Numbered from the stretch's first letter, positions 51,705 to 61,128 are shown. The stretch: DNA of 64,000 bases from Kribbella sp. ALI-6-A (GCF_001984195.1 NZ_MTQN01000008.1:248001-312000), one strand, 5' to 3'. Notes: generated from the letters alone by a model not told the origin. Numbers and translations are program-made.

Positions 51705-52595
51705 TCACTCCATCGACTCCAGGATGCGGGCGAGTGTCCGGCGTCCCATTCCGCTCATCGTCGGGTTGCTTTCGACGTAGTACCAGACGAGCCCCATCGC
51801 CTGTTGGAAGGCCCAGGCCTTGCCGCGCTCCCACTCCAGATCGTCACAGCCCAGGGTCTGCCGAAGCACTTGCCGCGGGCCGGCCTGCAGCAGGTGCCAG
51901 GCACCGACCAGATCCAGCGCGGGGTCGGCCGGCCCGAAGCTGCCGGTGTCGAGTACGCCGCTGAGCCGATCGCCGGTGACCAGTACGTTGCCGGGGATCA
52001 GGTCACGATGGCTCATCACGTCGGCGCTCGTGCGAGGCAACTCCCGGAAGTGGCTCCACAGCTCACGCAGCCGCGGCACGTCGAGCAGTCCTTCGCTCTC
52101 GTCGAAGCACTTCGCCATCCACTCGTCGTGGTGAGTGAGTACGCCGCCCCGGCCTTCGCCGCTGAACAGCCGCCCTCGGGTGTCGGCGTTCCGCAGGGCG
52201 GCGATGAAGGCCGCGAGGTCCTCGGCGAAAGCGTCCGACCCACTCGGATCGGCATCGAAGGCGATCGTTCCGGGCAACCAGGTCTGGACCGACCACGGCA
52301 TGGGGTAACCCGATCCAGGCTCTCCCAAGGCGACGGGTTCCGGGACGGGGAACGGAGACACCTGCGCCAGCTCCGCGCTCGCCCGGGCTTCCTGCTGCAG
52401 CACCGCCAGCACCTCGTCGGCCTCGGCCAGCCGCAGTGGGAAACGCGCGGAGAGGTCGTCGCCGATCCGGAAGATGGCGTTGACCGTCCCGGTCGACGGC
52501 AGGAGCCGGATCGCCTTCCCGCTCCACTGCGGGAACTGCTCGTGGATCAGGGCCGCGACGGTCGCGGTGGTCACGTCCACCTGGTCAGCGTGCAT
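51705..52595 (-). CDS. aminoglycoside phosphotransferase (APH) family protein
   Basis: This 296-residue kinase-like protein has the catalytic loop SHRDLIPGN and the metal motif DTGSFGPADPALDL, normally D-x-(D/E) in APH proteins. The N-terminal lobe has TGTVNAIFRIGDD. APH-fold proteins phosphorylate drugs, choline-type small molecules or sugars; resistance cannot be claimed. It converges on the methyltransferase gene. Confidence 0.9.
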   Translation of the reverse strand: MHADQVDVTTATVAALIHEQFPQWSGKAIRLLPSTGTVNAIFRIGDDLSARFPLRLAEADEVLAVLQQEARASAELAQVSPFPVPEPVALGEPGSGYPMPWSVQTWLPGTIAFDADPSGSDAFAEDLAAFIAALRNADTRGRLFSGEGRGGVLTHHDEWMAKCFDESEGLLDVPRLRELWSHFRELPRTSADVMSHRDLIPGNVLVTGDRLSGVLDTGSFGPADPALDLVGAWHLLQAGPRQVLRQTLGCDDLEWERGKAWAFQQAMGLVWYYVESNPTMSGMGRRTLARILESME

Positions 52596-52692
52596 GGTCG
52601 ATTCCTACACGACGGTCACCACAACCAGCACGTCGTTTTCACCGATGCGGTGTCGGGAGGCGAGTGGACTGGAGGCCTGCGAGGCTAGGGGG

Positions 52693-53319
52693 ATGAGCGA
52701 GCAGGTTCCGGTGCAGACGTTTGTGGTGGGCATCGATCGGGACGCGATGGCCGCGCGGCGGGCTCGGGTGCGCAACGGCCTCCGGCGGGGCGCCTGGATC
52801 ACGGCGGCGATCGGTGCCGTCGGCATCGGGGTGGCGGTGTACGCGCTGGTGGCGTTCCGGGGGTCCGGGATGTGGCCGTTCATGCTGCTGCTGATCGCGA
52901 GCATGCTGCCGCTGGTCGCCAGTACCGTGCTCGCGCTGCGGCTCGATCGCGACCGGCAGCAGTGGTTCGCCGCGAACGAGTTGCCGCCGGTCGCGCTGCG
53001 GATGTCGCCGAAGGCACTCGAGCTCGCGCCCGAAGGGGCGTCGTACGCGGTGGTGTTGCCGTGGGCGACGGTTCGGGGATTCCAGCAGGTGAAGGTCTTC
53101 GGGCAGTACGTGCTGGAGCTGCGCCTGCAGCCGGGCGCGGGGGCGACGACCGCAGGGGTACGCGGGCTGGACCAGCCGGCGGTGCGGGCGGTGGTGAAGC
53201 CGCATCCGCTGTTGCGGCCGACCGGGATGTTCCCGGTCAACGCGCTCGACCAGCCGCTCCACGTGATCGACCAGGCCCTGCAGCACTACTCCGGCGGAAA
53301 GGCCGCGATTCTGCGCTGA
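52693..53319 (+). CDS. membrane protein with two helices and a PH-like domain
   Basis: This 208-residue protein has two hydrophobic helices (about residues 32-55 and 62-82) and then a beta-rich cytoplasmic part (LELAPEGASYAVVLPWATVRGF..VKVFGQYVLELRL) that resembles bacterial PH-type domains next to two membrane spans. Function is unknown. GGGGG precedes the ATG. It converges on the deacetylase gene with a 3-base gap. Confidence 0.78.
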   Translation: MSEQVPVQTFVVGIDRDAMAARRARVRNGLRRGAWITAAIGAVGIGVAVYALVAFRGSGMWPFMLLLIASMLPLVASTVLALRLDRDRQQWFAANELPPVALRMSPKALELAPEGASYAVVLPWATVRGFQQVKVFGQYVLELRLQPGAGATTAGVRGLDQPAVRAVVKPHPLLRPTGMFPVNALDQPLHVIDQALQHYSGGKAAILR

Positions 53320-53322
53320 CCC

Positions 53323-54096
53323 TCAGCAGGGCAGCGCGCGGAACCTGTAGCCCTGGGCCGCGAGCTTGGGCAGCGCACGGTCGAGCGCCTCGACCGTTTG
53401 CGAGCGGTCGCCGCCGCCGTCGTGCATCAGGAAGATCGCCCCGGGCCGGGCGCCGCGCAGCAGTTTGCGTTCGATGCTCGCCACGCCGGGCTTGGACCAG
53501 TCCCTGGTGTCGACGTCCCACAGGATCTGCCGCTGGTGATACTGCGCGGCAACCGCCGCCACCCGGGCGTTGGTGTCGCGGAACGGCGGCCGGAAGCACC
53601 TGGACTTCACGCCGGTGGAGATCTCCTCGTGCAGCCGCGCAGGCGACAGTTCGGTGAGCATCGGGTGGTCCCAGGTGTGGTTGCCGATCCGATGGCCGGC
53701 GCTGCGGGTGGTCTCGACCAGCGACGGGTGGGCGGCGGCTTCCCGGCCGAGCACGAAGAACGTCGCCTTCGCGCGATGCTTGGCGAGCACGGCGAGCACC
53801 TTCGGGGTGTAAACGCGCTGCGGGCCGTCGTCGAAGGTCAGGTAGAGGACCTTGCCGCCGGCTTGGAGGTTCCAGTTCGCCGTCGGGGTGCCGGTGCGCT
53901 GATTCTTCCGCGTCCCCGGAGGCTTCGTCGAGTTCCCGGCGGGCAGGTGGACGGCGAGTGGGCCGTGCGCGACCGGCCGCAGCGCGGGTGCGGCGAGCAG
54001 GTGCGGGTGGTCGGCCGGCTGGGCGGCCTGGGCCAGGGCGGCCCCGAGAAGTACGGCGGCAGCGAGCAGCAACTTGCCGGGCGGCGGCAGGGTCAT
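53323..54096 (-). CDS. secreted polysaccharide deacetylase (NodB domain)
   Basis: This 257-residue protein has a signal peptide (about residues 1-26) and a NodB domain with TFDDGP (D89, D90), zinc ligands H140 and H144 (NHTWDHP), RPPFRDTN and later DTRDW and LMHDGGG. It should remove acetyl groups from peptidoglycan, chitin or another glycan outside the cell. The ATG at 54096 is chosen because GAGAGG lies 9 bases upstream; the ATG at 54105 would touch it. Confidence 0.92.
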   Translation of the reverse strand: MTLPPPGKLLLAAAVLLGAALAQAAQPADHPHLLAAPALRPVAHGPLAVHLPAGNSTKPPGTRKNQRTGTPTANWNLQAGGKVLYLTFDDGPQRVYTPKVLAVLAKHRAKATFFVLGREAAAHPSLVETTRSAGHRIGNHTWDHPMLTELSPARLHEEISTGVKSRCFRPPFRDTNARVAAVAAQYHQRQILWDVDTRDWSKPGVASIERKLLRGARPGAIFLMHDGGGDRSQTVEALDRALPKLAAQGYRFRALPC

Positions 54097-54199
54097 GGGC
54101 GGCATCCTCTCGCGGCGACCGGGACATCCCCGCGTCACCACGGCGCGTGTCGCACGTATCGTGGCGGCCGTTGTGACCAACGACGCGTGAGGCGGACAG

Positions 54200-56062
54200 A
54201 TGACGGACAACGGTGACCGGACGATCGGGAGGCGCACGATGATCTCGGGCGCGGCGGCGACCGCACTGGCGGCTGCGGGGTACCAGGCGGCCCCGGCGTA
54301 CGCCGGACAGCCGCACGGCGGCGGACCAGGACAGCGCACGGTCCGGCTGAGCGTGCTCGGCACCACCGACTTGCACGGCAACGTCTTCAACTGGGACTAC
54401 TTCAAGAACGCTGAGTACGACGACTCGGCGCACAACGACATCGGCCTGGCGAAGATCTCCACGCTCGTCACCGCTGTGCGGACGCAGATCGCAGCCGAGC
54501 GCCGCGCGCCGGCGCCGCTCCTGCTGGACGCCGGCGACACCATCCAGGGCACGCCGCTGGCTTACTACTACGCCAAGATCGAGCCCATCACCGGTGGCCA
54601 CATCCACCCGATGGCGGCCGCGATGAACGCGATCGGCTACGACGCCGCGGCGCTCGGCAACCACGAGTTCAACTACGGCCTCGACATCCTGCGCAAGTTC
54701 CAGGCGCAGCTGACGTTCCCGCTGCTCGGCGCGAACGCGCAGGACTGGACCACCGGGCTGCCGGTGTTCCCGCCGTACGTGCTGAAGCGGGTGCACGTAC
54801 CGGGCGCCGGCCGGCCGATCACGGTCGGCATCCTCGGGCTGACCAACCCGGGCATCGCGATCTGGGACAAGGCGACGGTCGACAACAAGGTCAAGTTCGG
54901 CGGCATCGTCGAGCAGGCGAAGTACTGGGTGCCGCGGGTCCGCAAGGCCGGCGCCGACATCGTGATCGTCTCCGCGCACAGCGGGATCGACCTCAGTTCG
55001 TCGTACGGCGACGCGCTGCCGGTGCCCGAGAACGCGTCCGGCCCGATGGCCGAGCAGGTCCCGGGCATCGACGCGGTCCTGGTCGGGCACGCGCACCAGG
55101 AGGTGGCCGAGCGGTTCGTCACCAACCAGCAGACCGGCGAGCAGGTCCTGCTGGTCGAGCCGCTGAAATGGGGCATGCGCCTGGCGCAGATCGACCTGGA
55201 CCTGCAGTTGCAGCGCGGCCGGTGGAAGGTCGTCGCCAAGCACAGCCAGGTGCTCAACGCGAACTCCGTCGAGGCCGACCCGAAGGTGGTCCAGCTGCTC
55301 CAGCAGGACCACGACACGGTGGTCGGCTACGTGAACTCCAAGATCGGTACCTGTACGACGGCGATGTCCGCGGCGACCGCGCCGTGGGAGGACACCGCCG
55401 CGATCGACTTCGTGAACTTCGTCCAGGCCGACGCGGTGGCCAAGGCGATCGCCGGTACGCCGGAGGCCGCGCTGCCGGTCCTGGCGATCGCGGCGCCGTT
55501 CAACCGGGCGGCCGCGATCCCGGCCGGTGACGTGTCGGTGCGCGACGTTGCCGGGCTCTACGTCTTCGACAACACGCTGCTCGCGGTGAAGCTGACCGGC
55601 GCGCAGGTGAAGGAGTACCTGGAGTTCAGCGCGCAGTACTACAAGCAGGTCACCGGCACCGGCCCGTTCACGCCCGACCAGGTGACGAACGCGCCGACGC
55701 CGACCGCGCCGAACGGCACACCCGACTACAACTACGACATCCTCGGCGGCCTGACCAAGCCGCTGGTGTACCGGATCGACCTGGCCAAGCCGGTCGGCTC
55801 CCGGATCACCGGCCTGTCGTACGACGGTGCGGCGGTCGCTCCGGACCAGGAGTTCGTCGTTGCCGTGAACAACTACCGCCAGTCCGGCGGCGGCAACTTC
55901 CCGCACATCTCCAAGGCCCCGGTGCTCTACAACCGCCAGGTCGAGATCCGGCAGCTGATGATCGACTACGTCACCGCCACCGGCGAGGTCGACCCAACCG
56001 CCTTCGCGACCACCGACTGGTCGCTGGTCTCCAACGGCACCCCGATCGTGGTCAAGGCCTGA
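54200..56062 (+). CDS. Tat-exported 5'-nucleotidase/cyclic nucleotide phosphodiesterase-type enzyme
   Basis: This 620-residue protein starts with a twin-arginine signal (GRRTMIS, then a hydrophobic stretch to AYA near residue 35). The metallophosphoesterase domain shows TTDLHGN, DAGDTIQG, GNHEFNYG and VGHAHQE, and the C-terminal 5_nucleotid_C domain has FNRAAAIPAGDVSVRD and VAVNNYRQSGGGNFP. It should hydrolyse nucleotides or 2',3'-cyclic nucleotides outside the cell, for phosphate or nucleoside uptake. Confidence 0.94.
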   Translation: MTDNGDRTIGRRTMISGAAATALAAAGYQAAPAYAGQPHGGGPGQRTVRLSVLGTTDLHGNVFNWDYFKNAEYDDSAHNDIGLAKISTLVTAVRTQIAAERRAPAPLLLDAGDTIQGTPLAYYYAKIEPITGGHIHPMAAAMNAIGYDAAALGNHEFNYGLDILRKFQAQLTFPLLGANAQDWTTGLPVFPPYVLKRVHVPGAGRPITVGILGLTNPGIAIWDKATVDNKVKFGGIVEQAKYWVPRVRKAGADIVIVSAHSGIDLSSSYGDALPVPENASGPMAEQVPGIDAVLVGHAHQEVAERFVTNQQTGEQVLLVEPLKWGMRLAQIDLDLQLQRGRWKVVAKHSQVLNANSVEADPKVVQLLQQDHDTVVGYVNSKIGTCTTAMSAATAPWEDTAAIDFVNFVQADAVAKAIAGTPEAALPVLAIAAPFNRAAAIPAGDVSVRDVAGLYVFDNTLLAVKLTGAQVKEYLEFSAQYYKQVTGTGPFTPDQVTNAPTPTAPNGTPDYNYDILGGLTKPLVYRIDLAKPVGSRITGLSYDGAAVAPDQEFVVAVNNYRQSGGGNFPHISKAPVLYNRQVEIRQLMIDYVTATGEVDPTAFATTDWSLVSNGTPIVVKA

Positions 56063-56070
56063 TCCGCAAC

Positions 56071-56099
56071 CGGGCTGGGCGCGATCGGCGCCCCGCCCG
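56071..56099. terminator. GC-rich hairpin between convergent genes
   Basis: CGGGCTGGGCGC (56071-56082) pairs with GCGCCCCGCCCG (56088-56099) with one mismatch around a 5-base loop. It lies between the nucleotidase stop (56062) and the PLDc_N protein stop (56108), so it can serve both. Confidence 0.65.
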
Positions 56100-56107
56100 G
56101 CCGGCGG

Positions 56108-56335
56108 TCAGGTCGCGTAGGCGCTGCGCTTGCCGAAGAGGAACCAGAACAGGCTGCCGATGAACGGCGCGACGATGATGAAAACGAGCCAGACCAGCTT
56201 CATGCCGCCGCTGTGGGGTGCGGTCAGCGAGCTGACCAGGGCGCCCAGGACGAGCAGGGCGTAGGCGACCAGGACGGCGATCAAGCCGAACCCGCCGAGG
56301 GCGCCGAGGATGTCGTTGTCGACGATGTAGGACAT
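56108..56335 (-). CDS. small membrane protein with PLDc_N domain
   Basis: This 75-residue protein has two hydrophobic helices; the second, LVWLVFIIVAPFIGSLFWFLFGKR, is the PLDc_N (cardiolipin synthase N-terminal) signature. Free-standing versions are common in actinobacteria and their role is unknown. The ATG at 56335 is preferred over 56371. Confidence 0.86.
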   Translation of the reverse strand: MSYIVDNDILGALGGFGLIAVLVAYALLVLGALVSSLTAPHSGGMKLVWLVFIIVAPFIGSLFWFLFGKRSAYAT

Positions 56336-56422
56336 GGGACCAGCCTCGCCGAACCGGACTGGTCCACACATCCGCCCTGCGGTCGGAGTGGGCCCCTACG
56401 GAAGTCGTAGAGCGACGGGGTC

Positions 56423-56463
56423 TTGACGGAGCGAAAGGCTAAGTGATTTAGTCACTTTGTGAC
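56423..56463 (+). promoter_or_regulatory. promoter and overlapping palindromes of the GntR gene
   Basis: TTGACG (56423-56428) and ATTTAG (56446-56451) are 17 bases apart. AAGTGA-TTTAG-TCACTT (56441-56457) covers the -10 and GTCAC-TTT-GTGAC (56451-56463) covers the start codon. The predicted transcript begins at or beside the GTG at 56459, so it is leaderless and autorepressed. Confidence 0.7.
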
Positions 56464-57151
56464 TTACTCGACCGCGCAGCCCCCGAGCTTGTCCGACCGC
56501 CTGACCGAGGCGATCCTGGGCATCATCCGGGACCAGGACCTCGGCCCGGGGGACGCGATCCCCTCCGCGCGGGAGCTGGCCAAGCGGTTCGAGCTGACCA
56601 CGCCGACCATCCGGGAGGCGCTGCGCAAGCTGGAGGCGACCGGTGCGGTCGAGTTCCGGCACGGTTCGGGCACGTACGTCGGCCCGACCATCAACAACGT
56701 AGTCCTGGCCAATCCACACCGGCCGCCGATCACCAAGCAGTCCGTGCTGCAACTGATCGGCGCGCGCCTGGTGATCGAGCCCGCCGTCGCCCGTGAGTCG
56801 GCGCTGAGCCGCGGCGAGCAGAACCTGGAACGCCTCGAGGCCGCCGTGACGAACGCTTTGGTGCCGCCCGGCGGACCGGCGTTCGCGCTGAACTTCCACG
56901 TCGAGCTGGCGGCCGCCTCGGGCAACCCGCTGCTGGAGGAGGTGCTGGCGTCGCTGCTGAAGGTGCGGCTGCGCGAACAGCAGCAGATCCGTCAGCTGTA
57001 CGACAACCGCGAACGCGACCACGAGGAGCACCGGGCGATTCTCGACGCCGTCCGCGCGCAGGACGCGGAGGAGGCCGAGCGCCTCACCCGTGAGCACCTC
57101 GACAACATCCGCGCGGCCGTCGACGCCGCGGACTTCCCGGAGCTGTCATGA
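56459..57151 (+). CDS. GntR-family regulator (FadR subfamily)
   Basis: This 230-residue regulator has a GntR winged helix (PGDAIPSARELAKRFELTTPTIREALRKLEATGAVEF) and an all-helical FCD domain (about 95-225; RLVIEPAVARESA, FHVELAAASGNPLLEEV, HRAILDAVRAQD). The GTG at 56459 sits within a palindrome and fits a leaderless message. Its stop overlaps the creatininase start (ATGA), so it likely controls the creatininase/esterase/transporter genes that follow. Confidence 0.93.
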   Translation: MTYSTAQPPSLSDRLTEAILGIIRDQDLGPGDAIPSARELAKRFELTTPTIREALRKLEATGAVEFRHGSGTYVGPTINNVVLANPHRPPITKQSVLQLIGARLVIEPAVARESALSRGEQNLERLEAAVTNALVPPGGPAFALNFHVELAAASGNPLLEEVLASLLKVRLREQQQIRQLYDNRERDHEEHRAILDAVRAQDAEEAERLTREHLDNIRAAVDAADFPELS

Positions 57152-57912
57152 AGAGCACGCCCAGGATCCACCGGCTGGCCGAGATGACCACCGACGCCGC
57201 GCAGGACGCCGTACGGACCGCGCCGCTGGTGATCATCCCGGTCGGCGCGCAGGAGCAGCACGGCGGCGGGATGGCCATGTCGACCGACACCGTCCGCGCG
57301 GTCGGCGTCGCGGATCTGGTCGCCGAGCGTCTGGCCGGCCGGGCCGTGGTCGCACCTCCGCTGACGTACGGCGTCTCGCCGCATCACATGGCCTTCGCCG
57401 GCACCATGACGTTGTCCCCGGCAACTTTCATCGCCGTCCTTCGGGAGCTGGTGGACAGCCTGTACCAGCACGGCTGGCGGCGGTTCCTGGTCGTCACCGG
57501 GCACGGCGGCAACAACGCCGCGCTGTCGGTGCTGGCCCAGGAGTACGTCCGCTCCGACCTGACCTTCGCGTGGACGCCGCTGACCGAGATCGTCGCCGAC
57601 CTGATCACCGACGTCGGTGAGGTGCACGGTCACGCGGGGGAAGCGGAGACCGCGCAGATGCTGTACCTCGCGCCCGACCTGGTCCACCCCGACCGGCTCG
57701 AACCCGGCGCGTTGACGCTCGACGAACTCAGCACCCCGGCCCGGCTGTCCCGGCAGAAGCGGGGACCACGGCTGTCGGTCGGGTTCGACGTGTACCACAA
57801 GCGTGGCGTCCTGGGAGATCCCCGACGCGCCACCGCTGAGTCAGGCCGTCTCCTGGTCGAGACGGCCGCCGACCGGATCGCAGCCTTCGCCGACGAGCTC
57901 CTCTCGGCCTGA
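57148..57912 (+). CDS. creatininase-family amidohydrolase
   Basis: This 254-residue protein matches creatininase: IPVGAQEQHGGG for metal-binding Glu and His, TDT, GHGGNN and EAETAQML. The family also includes FAPy-degradation ArfB and mycofactocin MftE-type peptidases, so the substrate is open; cyclic amide hydrolysis is the common theme. It overlaps the GntR gene by ATGA. A secreted esterase gene and an AbgT transporter gene follow. Confidence 0.9.
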   Translation: MKSTPRIHRLAEMTTDAAQDAVRTAPLVIIPVGAQEQHGGGMAMSTDTVRAVGVADLVAERLAGRAVVAPPLTYGVSPHHMAFAGTMTLSPATFIAVLRELVDSLYQHGWRRFLVVTGHGGNNAALSVLAQEYVRSDLTFAWTPLTEIVADLITDVGEVHGHAGEAETAQMLYLAPDLVHPDRLEPGALTLDELSTPARLSRQKRGPRLSVGFDVYHKRGVLGDPRRATAESGRLLVETAADRIAAFADELLSA

Positions 57913-58051
57913 CCCGCACCACCCCGGCCCACCGGTCCAGCGCTCGCTGCGACCGGCGCCGAGCGCACCCACACCCCTGTCACTGGTACGCCCGACGCGT
58001 TCCAGGCGCGAGCCTGCCCGCCCGCGGTTCGCATGCCCGAGGAGGCACCCC

Positions 58052-59020
58052 ATGAGACTCCATCGCCTTGCCCTCGCCGGCCTGGTCACGGCCGGCCTGG
58101 TGACCGCCGTCGCCAGTTCGCCGCTGCTCCCGGCCACCGCCGCCCCGGAGGCCGGCAGCACGCACGAGCAGCAGGACGCCACCAACCGCAGTCCTGGTTG
58201 CTCGAAGCAAACAAGCCAGCAGCCCGGCACCGGCGCGGATTACACGCTCGTCAGCGGTGGTATCACCCGCACCTACCGGTTGCACCTTCCGGCCACCTAC
58301 GACGCGAAGAAGGCCCAGCCGCTGATCGTCGTCTACCACGGCCGTGGCAAGACCGGCGCGTTCACCGAGGCGTTCTCCGACCTGTCGAAGCTCGACGCGG
58401 TCGTTGCCTACCCCAACGGTGTGCTCGGCGACGAGGACAAGCAGGCCTGGCAGGGCGCGCCGTACGCCAAGCCGGGTGTCGACGACGTGAAGTTCACCGC
58501 CGACCTGCTGGACACCCTGGAGGCGGCGTACTGCGTCGACAAGGACGCGGTCTACGCGACCGGCAAGTCCAACGGCGCGGGGTTCACCGGCATCCTGGCC
58601 TGCCGAATGGCCGACCGGTTCGCCGCGATCGCACCGGTCGCCGGCGCCTTCTACATCGAGGGCGGCCGCTGCGCGCCGAGCCGGCCGGTCCCGGTGCTGG
58701 CGATCCACGGCACCGGCGACACCACCATCCCGTACGGCGGCGACGGTCAGCGCGACCTGCCGAGCGTGCAGACCTGGGTCCGCGACTGGGCGGTCCGGGA
58801 CCACTGCGACCCGGAGCCGCGGCTGTCCACCCAGGGCGACGACGTGCTGACCGCGACGTACCAGGGCTGCGAGGCCGACGTCGTGCACGTCGCGGTGACC
58901 GACGGCGGTCACAGCTGGCCGGGGTCGGACGCGTCGTCCGGGCCGGGCTACGTCACCCAGACCTTCGAGGCGCACGAGCTGATCGGCTCGTTCTTCCGCG
59001 CGCACAAGCTGAGGCACTGA
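58052..59020 (+). CDS. secreted PHB-depolymerase/feruloyl-esterase-type hydrolase (LpqC-like)
   Basis: This 322-residue protein has a signal peptide (about residues 1-31) and the esterase_PHB fold: VYHGRGKTG, nucleophile in GKSNGAGF (usual GxSxG), Asp in HGTGDTTIPY and His in GGHSWPG. It should cleave short polyester or aromatic esters outside the cell. GAGGAGG lies 6 bases before the ATG. The transporter gene follows after one base. Confidence 0.92.
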   Translation: MRLHRLALAGLVTAGLVTAVASSPLLPATAAPEAGSTHEQQDATNRSPGCSKQTSQQPGTGADYTLVSGGITRTYRLHLPATYDAKKAQPLIVVYHGRGKTGAFTEAFSDLSKLDAVVAYPNGVLGDEDKQAWQGAPYAKPGVDDVKFTADLLDTLEAAYCVDKDAVYATGKSNGAGFTGILACRMADRFAAIAPVAGAFYIEGGRCAPSRPVPVLAIHGTGDTTIPYGGDGQRDLPSVQTWVRDWAVRDHCDPEPRLSTQGDDVLTATYQGCEADVVHVAVTDGGHSWPGSDASSGPGYVTQTFEAHELIGSFFRAHKLRH

Positions 59021-59021
59021 G

Positions 59022-60557
59022 ATGAGCACGGCGACCGGGCAGACCAAGGAGCTGCCACGCCTGGTCCGGGCGATGGCGGTGATCGAGAAGGCCGGCAACG
59101 CGCTGCCGCACCCGTTCTGGCTGTTCTGGATCCTGTCCGCGATCCTCGCGGTGGTCAGCTGGATCCTCTCGCTGCTGGACGTGTCGGTGGTCTCGCCGAA
59201 GGACGGCAAGACCGTCGCGGTGCAGAACCTGCTGTCCGGCGACGGCCTGCAGATGGCGGTGTCCACGGCGGTGTCGAACTTCGCCGAGTTTCCCCCGATG
59301 GCGACCATCGTCGTGGTGATCATGGGCGTCGCGCTGGCCGAGCGGACCGGGTTCCTGCAGTCGCTGATGAAGGTCAGCGTCTCCCGGGTCCCGACCTCGA
59401 TGGTGGTCTTCGCGGTCGCCTTCGCCGGCACGATGGCGCACGTCGCCTCGGCCGCGGCGTACATCATCCTGGTGCCGCTCGGCGGCCTGGCCTTCCGGGC
59501 GGTCGGCCGGTCGCCGATCCTCGGCATCGTGGTCGCCTACACCGCGATCGCCTCCGGGTACGACGCCAGCCCGATCCCCACCCCGAACGACGCGATCTTC
59601 GCCGGCATCACCGAGACCGCCGCCAAGACCGTCGATCCGGACGCGTCGATCTCGCCGCTGTCGAACTGGTTCTTCAACATCGCCTCGTCGGTGCTGCTGT
59701 CGCTGGTGATCACGCTGGTGGTCCGGCTGGTGCTGAGCAAGCGGACAGACCTGGACGCAGACCCGGACGCGCCTGGCGACGACCCCGACGCACTGCACCT
59801 GTCCGACCGCGAACGGACCGGCCTGCGCCGGGCCGGGATCGTCTTCCTGCTCGCCGCGGTCGCGATCGTCGCGCTGCTGCTGCCGCAGAACTCGCCGCTG
59901 CGCGGGGAGAACGGCAGCATCGTCGAGTCGCCGTTCCTGGACGGGATCGCGATGGTGGTCGCGGTGCTGTTCGGCCTGGTCGGCATCACCTACGGCGTGA
60001 CGGTCGGGACCATCAAGGAGGCCGGGGACGTACCGAGGCTGATGGCCGAGGGGATCAAGCAGATGGCGCCGGTGCTGGTGCTGTTCTTCGCGATCGCGCA
60101 GTTCCTGGCCTACTTCAGCTGGAGCCGGATCGGTGACCTGCTGTCGGCGGAGTCGGCCCGCTGGCTCGGCGAGATCGGCGCGCCGACGGTGGTGATCTTC
60201 CTCGGCATCCTGGTGCTGCTCACGCTGATCAACATCCTGGTCACCAGCGGCTCGGCGATGTGGTCGCTGACCGCGCCGATCCTGGTGCCGATGATGCTGC
60301 TGCTGAACGTGCCGGCCGAGACCACCCAGGCGCTGTTCCGGATCGCCGACTCGGGCTCGACCGCGATCACGCCGATGAGCCCGTACTTCGTGATGGCGCT
60401 CGGCTTCCTGCAGCGCTACCGCAAGGACGCCGGGGTCGGCACGCTGGCGTCGTACACGGTGCCGCTGGCGGTCGCGATGACGATCGCCTGGACGTTGCTG
60501 TTCCTCGCCTGGTGGGCGCTCGGGATCCCGCTCGGACCGGGGGCGCCGGTCAGGTGA
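59022..60557 (+). CDS. AbgT-family transporter
   Basis: This 511-residue integral membrane protein has about eleven or twelve hydrophobic helices. The opening IEKAGNALPHPFWLFWILS, GYDASPIPTPNDAIFAGI and the later SGSAMWSLTAPILVPMMLLL match the AbgT/MtrF family, which moves p-aminobenzoyl-glutamate or sulfonamides. It is next to the secreted esterase and creatininase genes, so it may carry an amide or ester breakdown product. Its end overlaps pncA by 8 bases. Confidence 0.93.
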   Translation: MSTATGQTKELPRLVRAMAVIEKAGNALPHPFWLFWILSAILAVVSWILSLLDVSVVSPKDGKTVAVQNLLSGDGLQMAVSTAVSNFAEFPPMATIVVVIMGVALAERTGFLQSLMKVSVSRVPTSMVVFAVAFAGTMAHVASAAAYIILVPLGGLAFRAVGRSPILGIVVAYTAIASGYDASPIPTPNDAIFAGITETAAKTVDPDASISPLSNWFFNIASSVLLSLVITLVVRLVLSKRTDLDADPDAPGDDPDALHLSDRERTGLRRAGIVFLLAAVAIVALLLPQNSPLRGENGSIVESPFLDGIAMVVAVLFGLVGITYGVTVGTIKEAGDVPRLMAEGIKQMAPVLVLFFAIAQFLAYFSWSRIGDLLSAESARWLGEIGAPTVVIFLGILVLLTLINILVTSGSAMWSLTAPILVPMMLLLNVPAETTQALFRIADSGSTAITPMSPYFVMALGFLQRYRKDAGVGTLASYTVPLAVAMTIAWTLLFLAWWALGIPLGPGAPVR

Positions 60558-61128
60558 GTGCGACGCCCGCGGCGCGCAGCTCGACCAGAGTCTGCTCGGT
60601 GCTGGCCGGTGCCACCCCCGCGGTGAGCTCGGTCAGCACCGTCGTACCGAATCCTTCGCGGTGCGCGTCGAGGGCGGTCGCGCGGACGCAGTAGTCGGTG
60701 GCGATGCCGCACACGTCGACCTCGGTGACGCCCTTGTCCCGCAACCAGGCGGCCAGCGCCTGACCGTCGTCGTGGGACTTGCCCTCGAAGCCCGAGTACG
60801 CCGCGGCGTACTCGCCCTTGTCGAAGATCGCGTCGAACGGCTGCGGGTCGAGGTTGGGGTGGAAGCCGACGCCGTCGGTCCCGGCCACGCAGTGCCGCGG
60901 CCAGGAGTGCACGAAGTCGGGCTGGTCGGAGAAGTGGTCGCCCGGCTCGATGTGGTGGTCCCGGGTGGCGACCACGTAGCCGTACTTGCGGTCGTTCGGC
61001 TCGGCTTCCTGCCACTCGTGCAGCAGCTGCCCGATCCGGAACGCGACGTCCGCGCCTCCGGCGACGGCCAGGCTGCCGCCCTCGCAGAAGTCGTTCTGCA
61101 CGTCGACCACGATCAGCGCCCGTGTCAT
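60550..61128 (-). CDS. pncA: nicotinamidase
   Basis: This 192-residue enzyme converts nicotinamide to nicotinate in NAD salvage. The catalytic triad is D9 (VDVQNDF), K104 (DKGEYAA) and C147 (ATDYCVRA), with metal ligands D57, H59 and H65, in the same arrangement as Mycobacterium PncA. The ATG at 61128 is the natural start. It converges on the AbgT gene with overlapping 3' ends. Confidence 0.96.
   Translation of the reverse strand: MTRALIVVDVQNDFCEGGSLAVAGGADVAFRIGQLLHEWQEAEPNDRKYGYVVATRDHHIEPGDHFSDQPDFVHSWPRHCVAGTDGVGFHPNLDPQPFDAIFDKGEYAAAYSGFEGKSHDDGQALAAWLRDKGVTEVDVCGIATDYCVRATALDAHREGFGTTVLTELTAGVAPASTEQTLVELRAAGVALT

Noticed and set aside
53237..55906. 889-codon frame antisense to the nucleotidase and deacetylase genes
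   Set aside because: A product of high GC; the opposite strand has complete families with motifs and signal peptides.
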